Shown here: one piece after another, positions 15,626-24,938 of the stretch
How the letters are laid out: the number at the start of each line of letters is the position of its first letter
Numbering within the stretch: the stretch's first letter is position 1
Origin: Streptomyces violaceorubidus
GTDB lineage: Bacteria > Actinomycetota > Actinomycetes > Streptomycetales > Streptomycetaceae
DNA length: 64,000 bases
Assembly: GCF_000717995.1 (NCBI RefSeq)
Contig: NZ_JODM01000007.1
Coordinates: forward strand, 115,696-179,695
Direction: 5' to 3'
The notes under the pieces: model-generated
Told to the model about the DNA's origin: nothing
Database searches by the model: none
What the model saw: the letters and a program-made list of their open reading frames with translations, nothing else
Translations under genes and position numbers: made by a program

Positions 15626-15883
15626 GGTCGCATGATCGGATACCACACTGACCTACGTCGACCTGGTTTCGTTGCCTCCGGTGGAAGTTCACGTGATTCC
15701 CCTGCTACTGACGTGAACTGACGGCAAGACAGTTCCTGAGTTGCTTCCAGCCTCGGCTTGAGCAGGTCAGACGCAGGGGGAGGACCGCACTCGCCAACCA
15801 CCGCTTCAAGCGCTGGACACCTCGCGAAACGCTGCAGGCGGTCGCGAGCTGCGTGCAGGTCGGACACGACGACGAAAGGCAGA

Positions 15884-16672
15884 TCAGCGCGTCAGCTCAG
15901 ACGCGCCGCGCACTTGGTCGCGGCTGGCCACCACCACGTACTCGTCGCTCTCGGGATCGAAGGTGGTGGACTGCACCGTGAGCCCAACGCTCCGCAACTG
16001 CGCCACGAGGTCCTCGTACCGGTAGGGCCAGATGGACAACCGCTCCGAGCAGGCTCGCACCGCCCCATCCGGCTCGATCTGGGCGACCACGATCTCGAGG
16101 AAGTGTTCCTGCTCCCAGCGCTGCTCGATCTGCCAGTAGTAGCTGACGACCGCATCGCGGTCATTGCGGCGGATGAGTCGATCGCGGACGTCCACCCGTG
16201 AGCCGGCGGAGCGCACGAGCTCCCAGTTGCGTGAGTGGAGCACAAGGCGTCCGCCCGGATTCAGCAGCCGTGACATCGTTTCCAGCGCGGTCAGACGCCC
16301 GGCTGCGCCCTGGGCGTGCCCGAGGGAATTGCCGACACAGAACACGAGATCGAACGCGGCGTCCTCCAGGTGGTCGGGCAGCTCGTCCCAGCTCGCGTGG
16401 AGCGCTCGAAGCGAGACACCCTGCTCGTTCGCGGCCTTCTCGGTCCGGCGAACCATCCCACTGCTGGCATCTGTGGCGACCACGTCGAGGCCAAGACTCG
16501 CCAGACCGACGGCGAGCTGACCAGTTCCACACGCGCAGTCGAGGACGCGCGCGTTGGGCGGCAGAGAGCCCACGACATCGCTGCAGTAAACCGCGGCTGC
16601 CCTGGCGGGGGTCAACCTGTCGTCCCCGATCAGCCACTCGTATACGTCGGACAGCGCCCCGTAACCAGCCAC
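15884..16672 (-). CDS. class I SAM-dependent methyltransferase
   Basis: A 262-residue Rossmann-fold methyltransferase with motif I VLDCACGTGQLAVGLASLGL (about residues 43-62), motif II VVATDASSGMV, and motif post-I DAAFDLVFCVGNSLGH. The second half has the aromatic-rich strands of glycine/sarcosine-type methyltransferases (VVSYYWQIEQRWEQEHFLEI). The start is GTG 16672 because AGGGAGG lies exactly 8 bases upstream of it; that ribosome site is inside the next in-frame GTG (16690), which is therefore not used. The small-molecule substrate is unknown. It is probably a single-gene unit, adjoining an IS21 remnant. Confidence 0.78.
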   Translation of the reverse strand: MAGYGALSDVYEWLIGDDRLTPARAAAVYCSDVVGSLPPNARVLDCACGTGQLAVGLASLGLDVVATDASSGMVRRTEKAANEQGVSLRALHASWDELPDHLEDAAFDLVFCVGNSLGHAQGAAGRLTALETMSRLLNPGGRLVLHSRNWELVRSAGSRVDVRDRLIRRNDRDAVVSYYWQIEQRWEQEHFLEIVVAQIEPDGAVRACSERLSIWPYRYEDLVAQLRSVGLTVQSTTFDPESDEYVVVASRDQVRGASELTR

Positions 16673-16886
16673 CGCGACAACCTCCCTCACTCGACGACGC
16701 GCGGGTTGGACCGCGCCTGCGATGCGGACCGTGAGCCCCGCACCGTGCCGGGCCGTGTCAGCGCAGCATTGAGCAGGACCCAACCACTTCCGGCCGCTGA
16801 GACGCCACCGGATTTCGTGGGAAACCGCGGCACGTCGCACCGACGCAGGTCCCTACTCCACCGGCGCCCCATCGGCCACGATGGGG

Positions 16887-17064
16887 ACCGCTTGTTCGGG
16901 CGGTAGCTGGGCCCGTTCGTGATCACCTGGTGGCTGGTGCTGATGAGCCGGTCCAGGAGGGACTCGGCGACGACGGAGTTGCGGAAGCGGAATGCCAGGT
17001 TGCTGGCGCCCAGTTGCCGGCGATGATCAGCGAGCGTCGGCCGGTCCCACCGGGCCGACTCAAC
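16887..17064 (-). mobile_element. IS21-family istB (ATPase) remnant
   Basis: One frame on the minus strand reads [49 protein letters not shown]. This corresponds to the C-terminal end of IstB-type helper ATPases of IS21 elements (SNLAF...LLDRL...V...G.SYR pattern). No Walker motifs or istA are left. It lies immediately upstream of the 2-MIB operon, marking a past insertion or deletion next to it. Confidence 0.55.
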
Positions 17065-17317
17065 GCCCGTCGACGCGAGCAGCGGGCACGGTTCGGCTGT
17101 GCAGTGGGCCGATAAACCCCGTTCGGCGGATTATCACCGCTTCGGGGTAAGCCACCCGCCACCAGGGAGGATGCGGCCATTTGAGCGGCTAGCTTTCTGG
17201 GGGAGGAGGGATCGCCGTGATTCCTCCCGCCCGATGTCCACGCCTCCCGTCTGCCGTATCCCCATCGGCGCAGCTGTGTGCGCCGGTCGACCCGTCGTGC
17301 AAGGAGAACACCTCCCG

Positions 17318-18733
17318 ATGTCCGTCGACAGCATCCCGGAAGCCCAGACCCCGTCCGACGCACCGCAGCAGGCCCTCGGCACCGCCGCAGCCCGCAACCT
17401 CGCCACCACCGCCAAGTCCGCGCCGCAGATGCAGGAGATCACCTCCCGCTGGCTGCTGCGCATGCTGCCCTGGGTCGAGGCCGGCGGCGGTGCCTACCGG
17501 GTGAACCGACGGTTGCGCCACACCCTCGGCGACGGGCGCATCGAGTTCGTCCAGGAGGGTGCCACGGTCCGGGTGGTCCCCCAGGAGCTGACCGAGCTGG
17601 AGCTGCTGCGCGGTTTCACCGACAGGGACGTCCTCACCACCCTCGCCGACCGCTGCACGCAGTACGACTTCGCGGCGGGCGAGGTGCTGGTCGAACGCGG
17701 CAGCCCCGCCGACCGGATCCACCTCATCGCCCACGGTCGGATCGGCCAGACCTCCGAGGGCAAGTACGGCGACCGGATCTCCGTCGCGGTACTCGCGGAC
17801 GGCGGCCACTTCGGCGAGAACGCACTGTCGGACCCCGACGCCCGCCATGACAGCACCTACACCGCCGAGACCGCCGGCACCCTCCTGACCCTTTCCCGTG
17901 CCGACTTCGCCGCGGTCCAGGCGGCCTCGCCCCATCTGCGGGCCCATGTCGAGGAGACCGGATCCCGCGCCCGGCGGCGGCAGACCAAGCACGGTGAGGC
18001 CGAGATCGCCCTGTCGGCCGGTCACGTCGGCGAGCCCGACCTGCCCGGGACCTTCGTGGACTACGAACTCCAGCCGCGCGAGTACGAGCTCTCCGTCGCC
18101 CAGACCGTGCTGAGGATCCACACCCGCGTCGCCGACCTCTACAACGGCCCGATGAACCAGACCGAGGAGCAACTCCGGCTCACCGTCGAAGCCTTGCGCG
18201 AACGCCAGGAGCACGAGCTCATCAACAACCGCGAGTTCGGTCTCCTGCACAATGCCGACTTCAAACAGCGCATCCAGCCCCGCACCGGCCCGCCGACCCC
18301 GGACGACATGGACGAACTGCTCTGCCGCCGACGCGGCACGAAGCTGTTCCTCGCCCATCCCAGGACCATCGCCGCCATCGGACGCGGCTTCAACGCCTGC
18401 GGTCTCTACCCCGACCACGTCGACCTGGGCGGGCAGTCCGTCCCCGCCTGGCGCGGCGTCCCCATCCTGCCCTGCAACAAGATCCCGATCAGCAGGGAAC
18501 AGACCAGCTCCATCATCGCGATGCGCACCGGCGAGAAGAACCAGGGCGTGATCGGCCTGCACCAGACGGAGTTGCCGGACGAGTACGAGCCGGGCCTGTC
18601 GGTGCGGTTCATGGGCATCAACGAACAGGCGGTCATCTCCTACCTCGTCAGCACCTACTACTCCGCCGCGGTGCTCCTGCCCGACGCCCTCGGCGTGATG
18701 GAGAACGTCCAGATCGCCCCCGGGCCGCGCTGA
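17318..18733 (+). CDS. family 2B encapsulin shell protein with cyclic-nucleotide-binding domain (2-MIB operon)
   Basis: The 471-residue protein was long annotated as a Crp-type regulator but has the architecture of family 2B encapsulins (EshA-like). After a disordered N-terminal arm comes [20 protein letters not shown], then a cNMP-binding fold (about residues 90-225: [29 protein letters not shown]), then the HK97-like shell segments ([60 protein letters not shown]). It should self-assemble into a protein nanocompartment enclosing 2-MIB synthase, as shown for Streptomyces homologues. There is no DNA-binding helix-turn-helix. ATG 17318 follows AAGGAG at 17301-17306. It is first gene of a three-gene operon, 89 bases before the synthase. 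Confidence 0.88.
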   Translation: MSVDSIPEAQTPSDAPQQALGTAAARNLATTAKSAPQMQEITSRWLLRMLPWVEAGGGAYRVNRRLRHTLGDGRIEFVQEGATVRVVPQELTELELLRGFTDRDVLTTLADRCTQYDFAAGEVLVERGSPADRIHLIAHGRIGQTSEGKYGDRISVAVLADGGHFGENALSDPDARHDSTYTAETAGTLLTLSRADFAAVQAASPHLRAHVEETGSRARRRQTKHGEAEIALSAGHVGEPDLPGTFVDYELQPREYELSVAQTVLRIHTRVADLYNGPMNQTEEQLRLTVEALRERQEHELINNREFGLLHNADFKQRIQPRTGPPTPDDMDELLCRRRGTKLFLAHPRTIAAIGRGFNACGLYPDHVDLGGQSVPAWRGVPILPCNKIPISREQTSSIIAMRTGEKNQGVIGLHQTELPDEYEPGLSVRFMGINEQAVISYLVSTYYSAAVLLPDALGVMENVQIAPGPR

Positions 18734-18822
18734 AGCTCTGAATCGTCCAAGAGGCGGTGCCCGTGCCCGACCCGCCCCACGCACCACAGAGTGCTCACCC
18801 CCACAGCAGCAAGGAGCCGCCG

Positions 18823-20145
18823 ATGCCCGACTCCGGGCCCCTCGGAACATCACCCGCTGAGCGGGGGCCGACGCCGCCCGCGGCCGTGCCGGACGCTCCC
18901 GCCCCGGTGATCCCGGGCCTCACGGTCGCGCCGACCGCCCCCGACTTCCTGGCCGGACTGCATCCGCCGGTCACGATCCCCGACCCGGCACCGCCCTCGA
19001 CGCCCGCCCCCGCCCCGCGTGACACGCCGGACACGACGAAGGCCGGCTCCGCCCTCCAGCGGGTCCTGCGCGGACCAACCGGGCCCGGGACGACCGCGAT
19101 CGCCGTGGCCGACCGGTACCGGCAGCACCCGGATCAGGCCTCCCCGGCACCCGCTCCGCCCGCCGCCGGACGAGCCGTTCCCGGCCTCTACCACCACCCC
19201 GTCCCGGAACCCGATCCCGTACGGGTCGAGGAGGTGAGCCGCCGGATCAAGCGCTGGGCCGAGGACGAGGTCCAGCTCTATCCCGAGGAGTGGGAGGGCC
19301 AGTTCGACGGCTTCTCCGTCGGCCGCTACATGGTCGGATGCCACCCCGACGCGCCGTCCGTCGACCATCTCATGCTCGCCACCCGACTGATGGTCGCCGA
19401 GAACGCGTTGGACGACTGCTACTGCGAGGACCACGGCGGCTCACCCGTCGGTCTCGGCGGGCGCATCCTCCTCGCCCACACGGCGATCGACCACTTCCAC
19501 ACCACCGCGGAGTACACGCCGGCGTGGCAGGAATCCCTCACCTCCGACGCGCCGCGGCGCGCGTATTCCAGCGCCATGGACTACTTCGTCCGTGCGGCGA
19601 CCCCCTCCCAGGCCGACCGCTACCGGCACGACATGGCCCGGCTGCACATGGGGTACCTCGCCGAGGCCGCCTGGGCACAGACCGAACACATGCCGGAGGT
19701 GTGGGAGTACCTGGCGATGCGCCAGTTCAACAACTTCCGCCCCTGCCCCACGATCACCGACTCCGTCGGCGGCTACGAACTCCCCGCGGACCTCCATGCT
19801 CGGCCCGACATGCAACGGGTCATCACCCTCGCCGGCAACGCGACCACCATCGTCAACGACCTCTACTCGTACACCAAGGAACTCAAAAGCCCGGGCCTCC
19901 ACCTGAACCTGCCCGTGGTGATCGCCGTCCGCGAGCAGCTCTCGGAACGCGACGCCTACCTCAAGGCCGTCGAGGTCCACAACGAACTCCAGCACGCCTT
20001 CGAAGCCGCCGCGGCCGACCTCGCCAAGGCCTGCCCCCTGCCCAGCGTGCTGCGCTTCCTCAAGGGCGTTGCCGCGTGGGTCGACGGCAATCACGACTGG
20101 CACCGCACCAACACCTACCGCTACAGCCTGCCCGACTTCTGGTAG
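18823..20145 (+). CDS. 2-methylisoborneol synthase (class I terpene cyclase)
   Basis: A 440-residue cyclase converting 2-methyl-GPP to 2-methylisoborneol. A long Pro/Ala-rich disordered N-terminal region (about residues 1-115) precedes the terpene synthase fold. Metal motif 1 is DDCYCED with its first Asp at residue 197, and the NSE motif NDLYSYTKE begins at residue 345, both at the numbers known for the S. coelicolor enzyme (SCO7700). In encapsulated systems the disordered N-terminal region serves as the cargo-loading segment. ATG 18823 is chosen because AAGGAGCCGCCG leads directly into it; the frame is open further upstream. It is co-transcribed with the shell gene before it and the methyltransferase 15 bases after it. 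Confidence 0.95.
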   Translation: MPDSGPLGTSPAERGPTPPAAVPDAPAPVIPGLTVAPTAPDFLAGLHPPVTIPDPAPPSTPAPAPRDTPDTTKAGSALQRVLRGPTGPGTTAIAVADRYRQHPDQASPAPAPPAAGRAVPGLYHHPVPEPDPVRVEEVSRRIKRWAEDEVQLYPEEWEGQFDGFSVGRYMVGCHPDAPSVDHLMLATRLMVAENALDDCYCEDHGGSPVGLGGRILLAHTAIDHFHTTAEYTPAWQESLTSDAPRRAYSSAMDYFVRAATPSQADRYRHDMARLHMGYLAEAAWAQTEHMPEVWEYLAMRQFNNFRPCPTITDSVGGYELPADLHARPDMQRVITLAGNATTIVNDLYSYTKELKSPGLHLNLPVVIAVREQLSERDAYLKAVEVHNELQHAFEAAAADLAKACPLPSVLRFLKGVAAWVDGNHDWHRTNTYRYSLPDFW

Positions 20146-20160
20146 AGAACGGACGTATCT

Positions 20161-21036
20161 GTGACCACTGAGACCACCTCCACCGCCCCGGCGAAGATCC
20201 CGGCCCCGGCGACGCCGTACCAGGAGGACATCGCCCGCTACTGGAACAACGAGGCACGTCCGGTCAACCTTCGCCTCGGTGACGTGGACGGGCTCTACCA
20301 CCACCACTACGGCATCGGCGCCGTGGACCACGCCGCGCTCGGCGACCCTTCGCACAGTCAGTACGAGAAGAACGTCATCGCGGAGCTGCACCGGCTGGAG
20401 TCGGCCCAGGCGGAGTTCCTCTTGGACCACCTCGGCCCGGTCGGTCCCGGTGACACCCTGGTCGACGCGGGATGCGGTCGAGGCGGGTCCATGGTCATGG
20501 CCCACCGCCGCTTCGGCTGCCGGGTCGAGGGTGTCACCCTGTCCGCCGCCCAGGCCGACTTCGGCAACGGCCGCGCCCGCGATCTGCGTATCGACGACCA
20601 CGTTCGCTCCCGCGTGTGCAACATGCTCGACACACCCTTCGACAAGGGCAGCGTCACGGCCTCGTGGAACAACGAGTCGACCATGTACGTCGACCTCCAC
20701 GACCTGTTCAGCGAACACTCCCGCTTCCTGAAGGTCGGCGGCCGGTACGTGACGATCACCGGCTGCTGGAACCCCCGCTACGGCCAGCCGTCGAAGTGGG
20801 TTTCCCAGATCAACGCCCACTTCGAGTGCAACATCCACTCCCGTCGTGAGTACCTGCGTGCCATGGCCGACAACCGGCTCGTGCCGCACACCATCGTCGA
20901 CCTCACCCCGGACACGCTGCCCTACTGGGAGCTCCGGGCCACGTCTTCGCTGGTCACCGGGATCGAGAAGGCGTTCATCGAGTCCTACCGGGACGGCTCC
21001 TTCCAATACGTCCTGATCGCTGCCGACCGCGTGTGA
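20161..21036 (+). CDS. geranyl diphosphate 2-C-methyltransferase
   Basis: The 291-residue SAM-dependent enzyme methylates GPP at C2 to give 2-methyl-GPP, the substrate of the preceding cyclase (SCO7701-type). Features are YHHHYGIGAVDHAALGD (aromatic substrate pocket), motif I LVDAGCGRGGSMVMAHRRFG (about 100-119), WNNESTMYVDLHDLFSEHSR with the catalytic Glu near residue 172, and TITGCWNPRYGQPSKWVSQI. It starts at GTG 20161, 15 bases after the cyclase stop. It probably works in the cytosol, passing 2-methyl-GPP into the shell. A terminator follows at 21050. Confidence 0.95.
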   Translation: MTTETTSTAPAKIPAPATPYQEDIARYWNNEARPVNLRLGDVDGLYHHHYGIGAVDHAALGDPSHSQYEKNVIAELHRLESAQAEFLLDHLGPVGPGDTLVDAGCGRGGSMVMAHRRFGCRVEGVTLSAAQADFGNGRARDLRIDDHVRSRVCNMLDTPFDKGSVTASWNNESTMYVDLHDLFSEHSRFLKVGGRYVTITGCWNPRYGQPSKWVSQINAHFECNIHSRREYLRAMADNRLVPHTIVDLTPDTLPYWELRATSSLVTGIEKAFIESYRDGSFQYVLIAADRV

Positions 21037-21049
21037 GCCCAGACCCGCG

Positions 21050-21077
21050 GGCCGGGTCGGCGTACACCGACCCGGCC
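21050..21077 (+). terminator. terminator of the 2-MIB operon
   Basis: GGCCGGGTCGG (21050-21060) and CCGACCCGGCC (21067-21077) form a perfect 11-bp stem with the 6-base loop CGTACA, 14 bases after the methyltransferase stop. Confidence 0.8.
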
Positions 21078-21269
21078 GGCGCATGGGCCCCGTGGTGCGT
21101 GGTGAATGGGAGGGAGGCGGCGGCGCTGCACCACTTGCAGGTCGGCCGTGACCACGTCGACCTTCTCCCTCTCCATGCGTCACCTGCCCACCACACGGGA
21201 GTTGAGCAAACCACGGACCATGCCAGAGTGGTGGGGCCCGGCGGTAGGCCGGACTACCGGGAGCCCGCC

Positions 21270-21892
21270 GCAGACCCCGCTTGCCCGCGATCTCGTGGAC
21301 GCGCTCGGCCACTGCCTGGTCCCCGTCGCGGTAGAGGATCCTGCCGCCCGGGTCTGTCGCGGCACGCGCCGTGGCGGTGCCCCCGACCCGCGTCAGCCTG
21401 CCCCGCGCCAGCGGGCTCCACGGGATCACGCCGATGCCCTGGGCGGAGGTTGTAGTGGTCCTGCATCGACACGAACCGGGTCCAGCCGTTCAGGTCGGCC
21501 AGGTACAGGGCCTTGGCGAACTGCCAGGTGTACATGGAAGAGGCGCCGATGTAGCGGACCTTCCCGGACCTGACCGCGTCGTGCAGCGCCTCGAGGGTTT
21601 CGCTGATCGGAGTGTCATAGTCCCAGCGGTGGATCTGGTACAGGTCGATGTAGTCGGTCCCCAGGCGCTTCAGGGAGGCGTCGAGTTCGGCGAAAACCGC
21701 CTTGCGGGACAGCCCTGCGCCGTTCGGACCGGGGCGCATCCGCATCCAGACCTTGGTGGAGAGGACGACGTCCTCGCGCCGGGCGAAGTCCTTGACCGCC
21801 TGACCGACGATCTCCTCGCTGCTTCCGGCACTGTACCCGTTGGCCGTGTCGAGGAAGTTGACGCCGACCTCAAGGGCCTGCTTGATGATCTA
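21270..21892 (-). pseudogene. aldo/keto reductase remnant
   Basis: From 21892 leftwards the frame reads IIKQALEVGVNFLDTANGYS, SEEIVGQAVKDFARREDVVL, LDASLKRLGTDYIDLYQIHR and RYIGASSMYTWQFAKALYLA, then VSMQDHYNL. All are typical AKR segments, including the catalytic Asp/Tyr strand (FLDTANGYS). After QDHYNL the frame breaks: IPWSPLARGRLTR continues in another frame (from about 21429), with the residues between them deleted. The end (EIAGKRGLRRAPGS) is frameshifted again. The N-terminal 40 or so residues are also missing at a sharp junction near 21892. It is clearly inactive. Confidence 0.75.
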
Positions 21893-22245
21893 TCGCAACC
21901 TAGGAGTTGGAGTGCGCGCTCACGCACCTTCGGAGGCATGGGGCATGCGGGAGCTCCTGGTTGCGCCGTCCGTCCCCACGTCGGAGCAGGCGACCGGCCT
22001 GCTTGAGGTCGGTGACGATGGCCTGGACGGTTCGCCATCGGTATGAGGGCGTGGGAAGAGGCCATCCGGTACTTGGGCGGTCGCGTTCGAAGGGCCTGAC
22101 CTAATCGAAGGGCTCCGGCCACGGGGCGGTCATGTGGGCCGGACGGCGCAATCCGGCAGGTCGGGCGCCACCTGCATCCCGAGGATGGTGCGGACGAGGT
22201 GGCTGCGACTGACTGCCGTGCCGTCCATGCGTTCAGGAGGCGTAA
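21893..22245. other. gene-poor segment with possible regulator debris
   Basis: There is no intact gene. On the minus strand about 21960-22060 reads like part of a winged-helix regulator (VQAIVTDLKQAGRLLRRGDG), and about 22130-22230 reads MDGTAVSRSHLVRTILGMQV before a stop. Neither is complete. The alkylsulfatase ribosome site (CAGGAGG) lies at its right end. Confidence 0.3.
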
Positions 22246-24078
22246 GTGAGTGTTCCAGACCAGTCGGCCGTCCCCGAGGTGCCTGACTTCGCGGACCGTA
22301 CGGACTTCGAGGACGCCGACCGCGGGCTGGTCGCGCCGCCTGCGACGCCGACGGTGACTGGTGCGGACGGGCGGGTGGTCTGGGACTTTCGGGCTACCGA
22401 CTTCCTGGACGGCGACTGTCCCGAAGCCGCGCACCCGAGCCTTTGGCGTCAGTCCCAGCTATGCGCCCGGGCGGGGCTGTACGAGGTGACCGACGGGGTC
22501 TACCAGGTGCGCGGCTTCGACCTGTCCAACATGTCGCTGATCGAGGGGGAACGCGGTGTCGTCGTGGTCGACCCGCTGGTCTCGGCCGAGTGTGCCCGCG
22601 AGGCGCTGGCCCTGTACCGCGCGCACCGCGGCGACCGCCCGGTCACCGCGGTGCTCTTCACCCACTCGCACATCGACCACTTCGGCGGCACGCTCGGCGT
22701 CGTCGACGAGGGTGCCGACGTCCCGATCGTCGCACCCCAGGGGCTGATGGAGCACGCGGTCGCGGAGAACGTGTACGCCGGTACGGCCATGCTGCGGCGC
22801 GGTGTCTACCACACCGGCGGTGACCTGCAACCGCGCCCGGACGGCCTGATCGGCGTGGGGTTGGGCTTCACCGCCTCGCGCGGGCTCCCGAGTCTGCTGC
22901 CGCCGACGCTGGAGATCACTCGGACCGGGCAGGAGGAGCGGCTGGACGGCGTGCTGTTCCGGTTCCAGCTCACGCCGGACACCGAGGCGCCCTCGGAGAT
23001 GAACTTCCACCTCCCCGAGCGGCGTGCCCTGTGCATGGCGGAGAACGCCACCCACAACCTGCACAACATCCTGACCCTGCGCGGCGCGGTGGTCCGCGAC
23101 GCCCGCCTCTGGTCGCGCTACCTCACCGAGGCGATCCAGCTCTACGGCGACGACTCCGACGTCCTGTTCGCCTCCCACCACTGGCCGACCTGGGGCACCG
23201 ACCGCCTCAAGCGCTTCCTGTCCGAACAGCGCGACCTCTACGCCTACCTGCACGACCAGACTCTGCGGCTGACCAACCAGGGCCACACCGGCACCGAGAT
23301 CGCCGAGATCATCGAACTGCCGCCCGCGCTCGCGCAGGCGTGGCACGCGCGCGGCTACTACGGCTCCGTCAGCCACAACGTCAAGGCGATCTACCAGCGC
23401 TACATGGGCTGGTACGACGGCCACCCGTCCTCCCTGTGGGAGCATCCGCCGACCGCGAGCGCGAAGCGGTACGTCGACTGCATGGGCGGCCTGGACGCGG
23501 TGGTGGGCAAGGCCCGCGCCTACGCCGACGACGGCGACCTGCGCTTCGCCGCCCAGCTCCTCAAGCACGCCACGTTCGCCGCACCGGACAGCACCGAGGC
23601 CAAGGAGCTGCTGGCGCGGGTCTTCGAGCGACTCGGACACGGCGCCGAGTGCGGGACCTGGCGCAACAACTACCTCATGGCCGCGAAGGAGTTGCGCGAG
23701 GGAGTGAAGCAGGTCCCGATCGCCGCCGGCAGCATGGCGTCGGCGCTCAGCGTGGACCAGATCTTCGACTCGCTCGCCATTCGGGTCAACGGGCCCACGG
23801 CGTGGGAGCACACCGTCTCCACCCACTGGCACTTCACCGACCTCCGCGAGCACCACCAGGTGATCCTGCGCAACGGCGTCCTCGTGCACTACGCCACCGA
23901 GCGCCCCGAGGAGCACACCGACCTGACGCTCACCCTGACCAAGGCCCAACTGGCGGGCATGCTCGCGGGCCGGGCGAGCCTTGACGGCATCGAGCACATC
24001 GGTGATCCCACTGTGCTTCGGACACTGCTGTCGGCCTTGGACGAGCCGGACCCCAACTTCCCGATCGTCACTCCCTGA
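22246..24078 (+). CDS. alkyl/aryl sulfatase, metallo-beta-lactamase fold (SdsA1/Pseudomonas type)
   Basis: The 610-residue protein has the full plan of class III alkylsulfatases. The metallo-beta-lactamase domain carries the zinc motif THSHIDHFGGT (about residues 137-147), and further ligands lie in the stretch SEMNFHLPERRALCMAENAT. A dimerisation domain includes YYGSVSHNVKAIYQRYMGWY and DGHPSSLW. An SCP2-like C-terminal domain (about 490-605) has VDQIFDSLAIRVNG. It hydrolyses primary or secondary alkyl sulfates such as SDS to alcohol and sulfate. No Sec signal is seen, so it is probably cytoplasmic. It starts at GTG 22246 with AGGAGG 9 bases before it. Downstream lie a GAP-family protein and a SulP-type anion transporter remnant, which could once have handled the released sulfate. 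Confidence 0.9.
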   Translation: MSVPDQSAVPEVPDFADRTDFEDADRGLVAPPATPTVTGADGRVVWDFRATDFLDGDCPEAAHPSLWRQSQLCARAGLYEVTDGVYQVRGFDLSNMSLIEGERGVVVVDPLVSAECAREALALYRAHRGDRPVTAVLFTHSHIDHFGGTLGVVDEGADVPIVAPQGLMEHAVAENVYAGTAMLRRGVYHTGGDLQPRPDGLIGVGLGFTASRGLPSLLPPTLEITRTGQEERLDGVLFRFQLTPDTEAPSEMNFHLPERRALCMAENATHNLHNILTLRGAVVRDARLWSRYLTEAIQLYGDDSDVLFASHHWPTWGTDRLKRFLSEQRDLYAYLHDQTLRLTNQGHTGTEIAEIIELPPALAQAWHARGYYGSVSHNVKAIYQRYMGWYDGHPSSLWEHPPTASAKRYVDCMGGLDAVVGKARAYADDGDLRFAAQLLKHATFAAPDSTEAKELLARVFERLGHGAECGTWRNNYLMAAKELREGVKQVPIAAGSMASALSVDQIFDSLAIRVNGPTAWEHTVSTHWHFTDLREHHQVILRNGVLVHYATERPEEHTDLTLTLTKAQLAGMLAGRASLDGIEHIGDPTVLRTLLSALDEPDPNFPIVTP

Positions 24079-24097
24079 GCTGTGCCATCAGGCACCC

Positions 24098-24150
24098 GAC
24101 CGCATCGACCGCATCGACCGCATCGACCGCATCGACCGCATCGACCGCAC
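24098..24150 (+). repeat. 9-bp tandem repeat, about 5.9 copies
   Basis: GACCGCATC is repeated five times without change from 24098 to 24142, and GACCGCAC follows. It lies 20 bases after the alkylsulfatase stop and before the GAP-protein gene, outside any convincing coding frame. The repeat is likely to vary in copy number between strains. Confidence 0.9.
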
Positions 24151-24191
24151 CGGCCCCCGGACCCGTCGGGCCCGAGCAGAGGAGGAAGCTC

Positions 24192-24872
24192 ATGGGTGAC
24201 GCCGTCGGACAGATGCTGGCCTCTGCGGTCGGCATCGCCATCAGCCCGATCCCGATCATCGCGGTGGTGCTCATGCTGGCCACGCCCGACGGTCGCGTCA
24301 ACGGCACGGCGTTCACCCTGAGCTGGGTCGTGTGCGTCGCGGCCGTCGTCACGGCGGTCGTCCTCCTCGGCTCGGGCGCGGACGCCTCCGGCGACGACGG
24401 ACCGGCCGGTTGGACGCTGTGGGTGAAACTGGTCCTCGGCGTGCTCTTCCTCCTGCTGGGCGGCAAGCAGTGGGCGGGCCGGCCACGCGAGGGCCACGAA
24501 ACCGCACAGCCCGGCTGGATGCGGGCGATCGACCGGTTCACCCCGGGCAAGGCGGCCGGGCTCGCCGCCGTACTCGCGGTCGCCAATCCGAAGAACCTCG
24601 TCCTGGCCGTCGGGGGCGCCGTCTCCATCGCGGGCAGCGGGGCCTCAGCCGCCGGCAAGGCCGGCGCGGTCGTCCTGATGGCACTCATCGCCTCGCTGTG
24701 CGCACTGGCCCCGCTCACCGTCTACCTGGTGGGCGGCGACAGGTCCGCCCGAGTGCTGGACGAGTGGAAAGCGTGGATGGCCCGCCACAACGCCGCCGTC
24801 ATGACCACACTGCTCGTCGTCCTCGGCGCCAAGTACATCGGCGATGCGGTCAGTGACCTGTCGTCCCACTGA
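24192..24872 (+). CDS. GAP-family (Sap/LysE-like) membrane protein
   Basis: A 226-residue protein with six likely membrane helices: GIAISPIPIIAVVLMLATPD at the start, WVVCVAAVVTAVVLLGSG, LVLGVLFLLLGGKQW, then FTPGKAAGLAAVLAVANPKN with the conserved A-N-P-K-N motif, and a C-terminal LLVVLGAKYIGDAV. This is the GAP/Sap family named after the mycobacterial glycopeptidolipid-addressing protein, thought to help export lipids or small molecules. ATG 24192 follows AGAGGAGGAAG. It is downstream of the alkylsulfatase and the tandem repeat, probably in the same transcript. Confidence 0.82.
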   Translation: MGDAVGQMLASAVGIAISPIPIIAVVLMLATPDGRVNGTAFTLSWVVCVAAVVTAVVLLGSGADASGDDGPAGWTLWVKLVLGVLFLLLGGKQWAGRPREGHETAQPGWMRAIDRFTPGKAAGLAAVLAVANPKNLVLAVGGAVSIAGSGASAAGKAGAVVLMALIASLCALAPLTVYLVGGDRSARVLDEWKAWMARHNAAVMTTLLVVLGAKYIGDAVSDLSSH

Positions 24873-24938
24873 CCCGAGCGAAGGTGGGTCCACTCCGTGG
24901 GGGTCACACGATCACACGGCAAACCGAACGGAGCGGTG

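Noticed and set aside
17318..18733. Crp/Fnr-type transcription factor regulating the 2-MIB genes
   Set aside because: A cyclic-nucleotide fold is present but no C-terminal DNA-binding helix-turn-helix follows. The remaining sequence matches family 2B encapsulin shell proteins.
24098..24150. Possible CRISPR-like array
   Set aside because: Units are 9 bases with no spacers and no cas genes are near; it is a simple tandem repeat.
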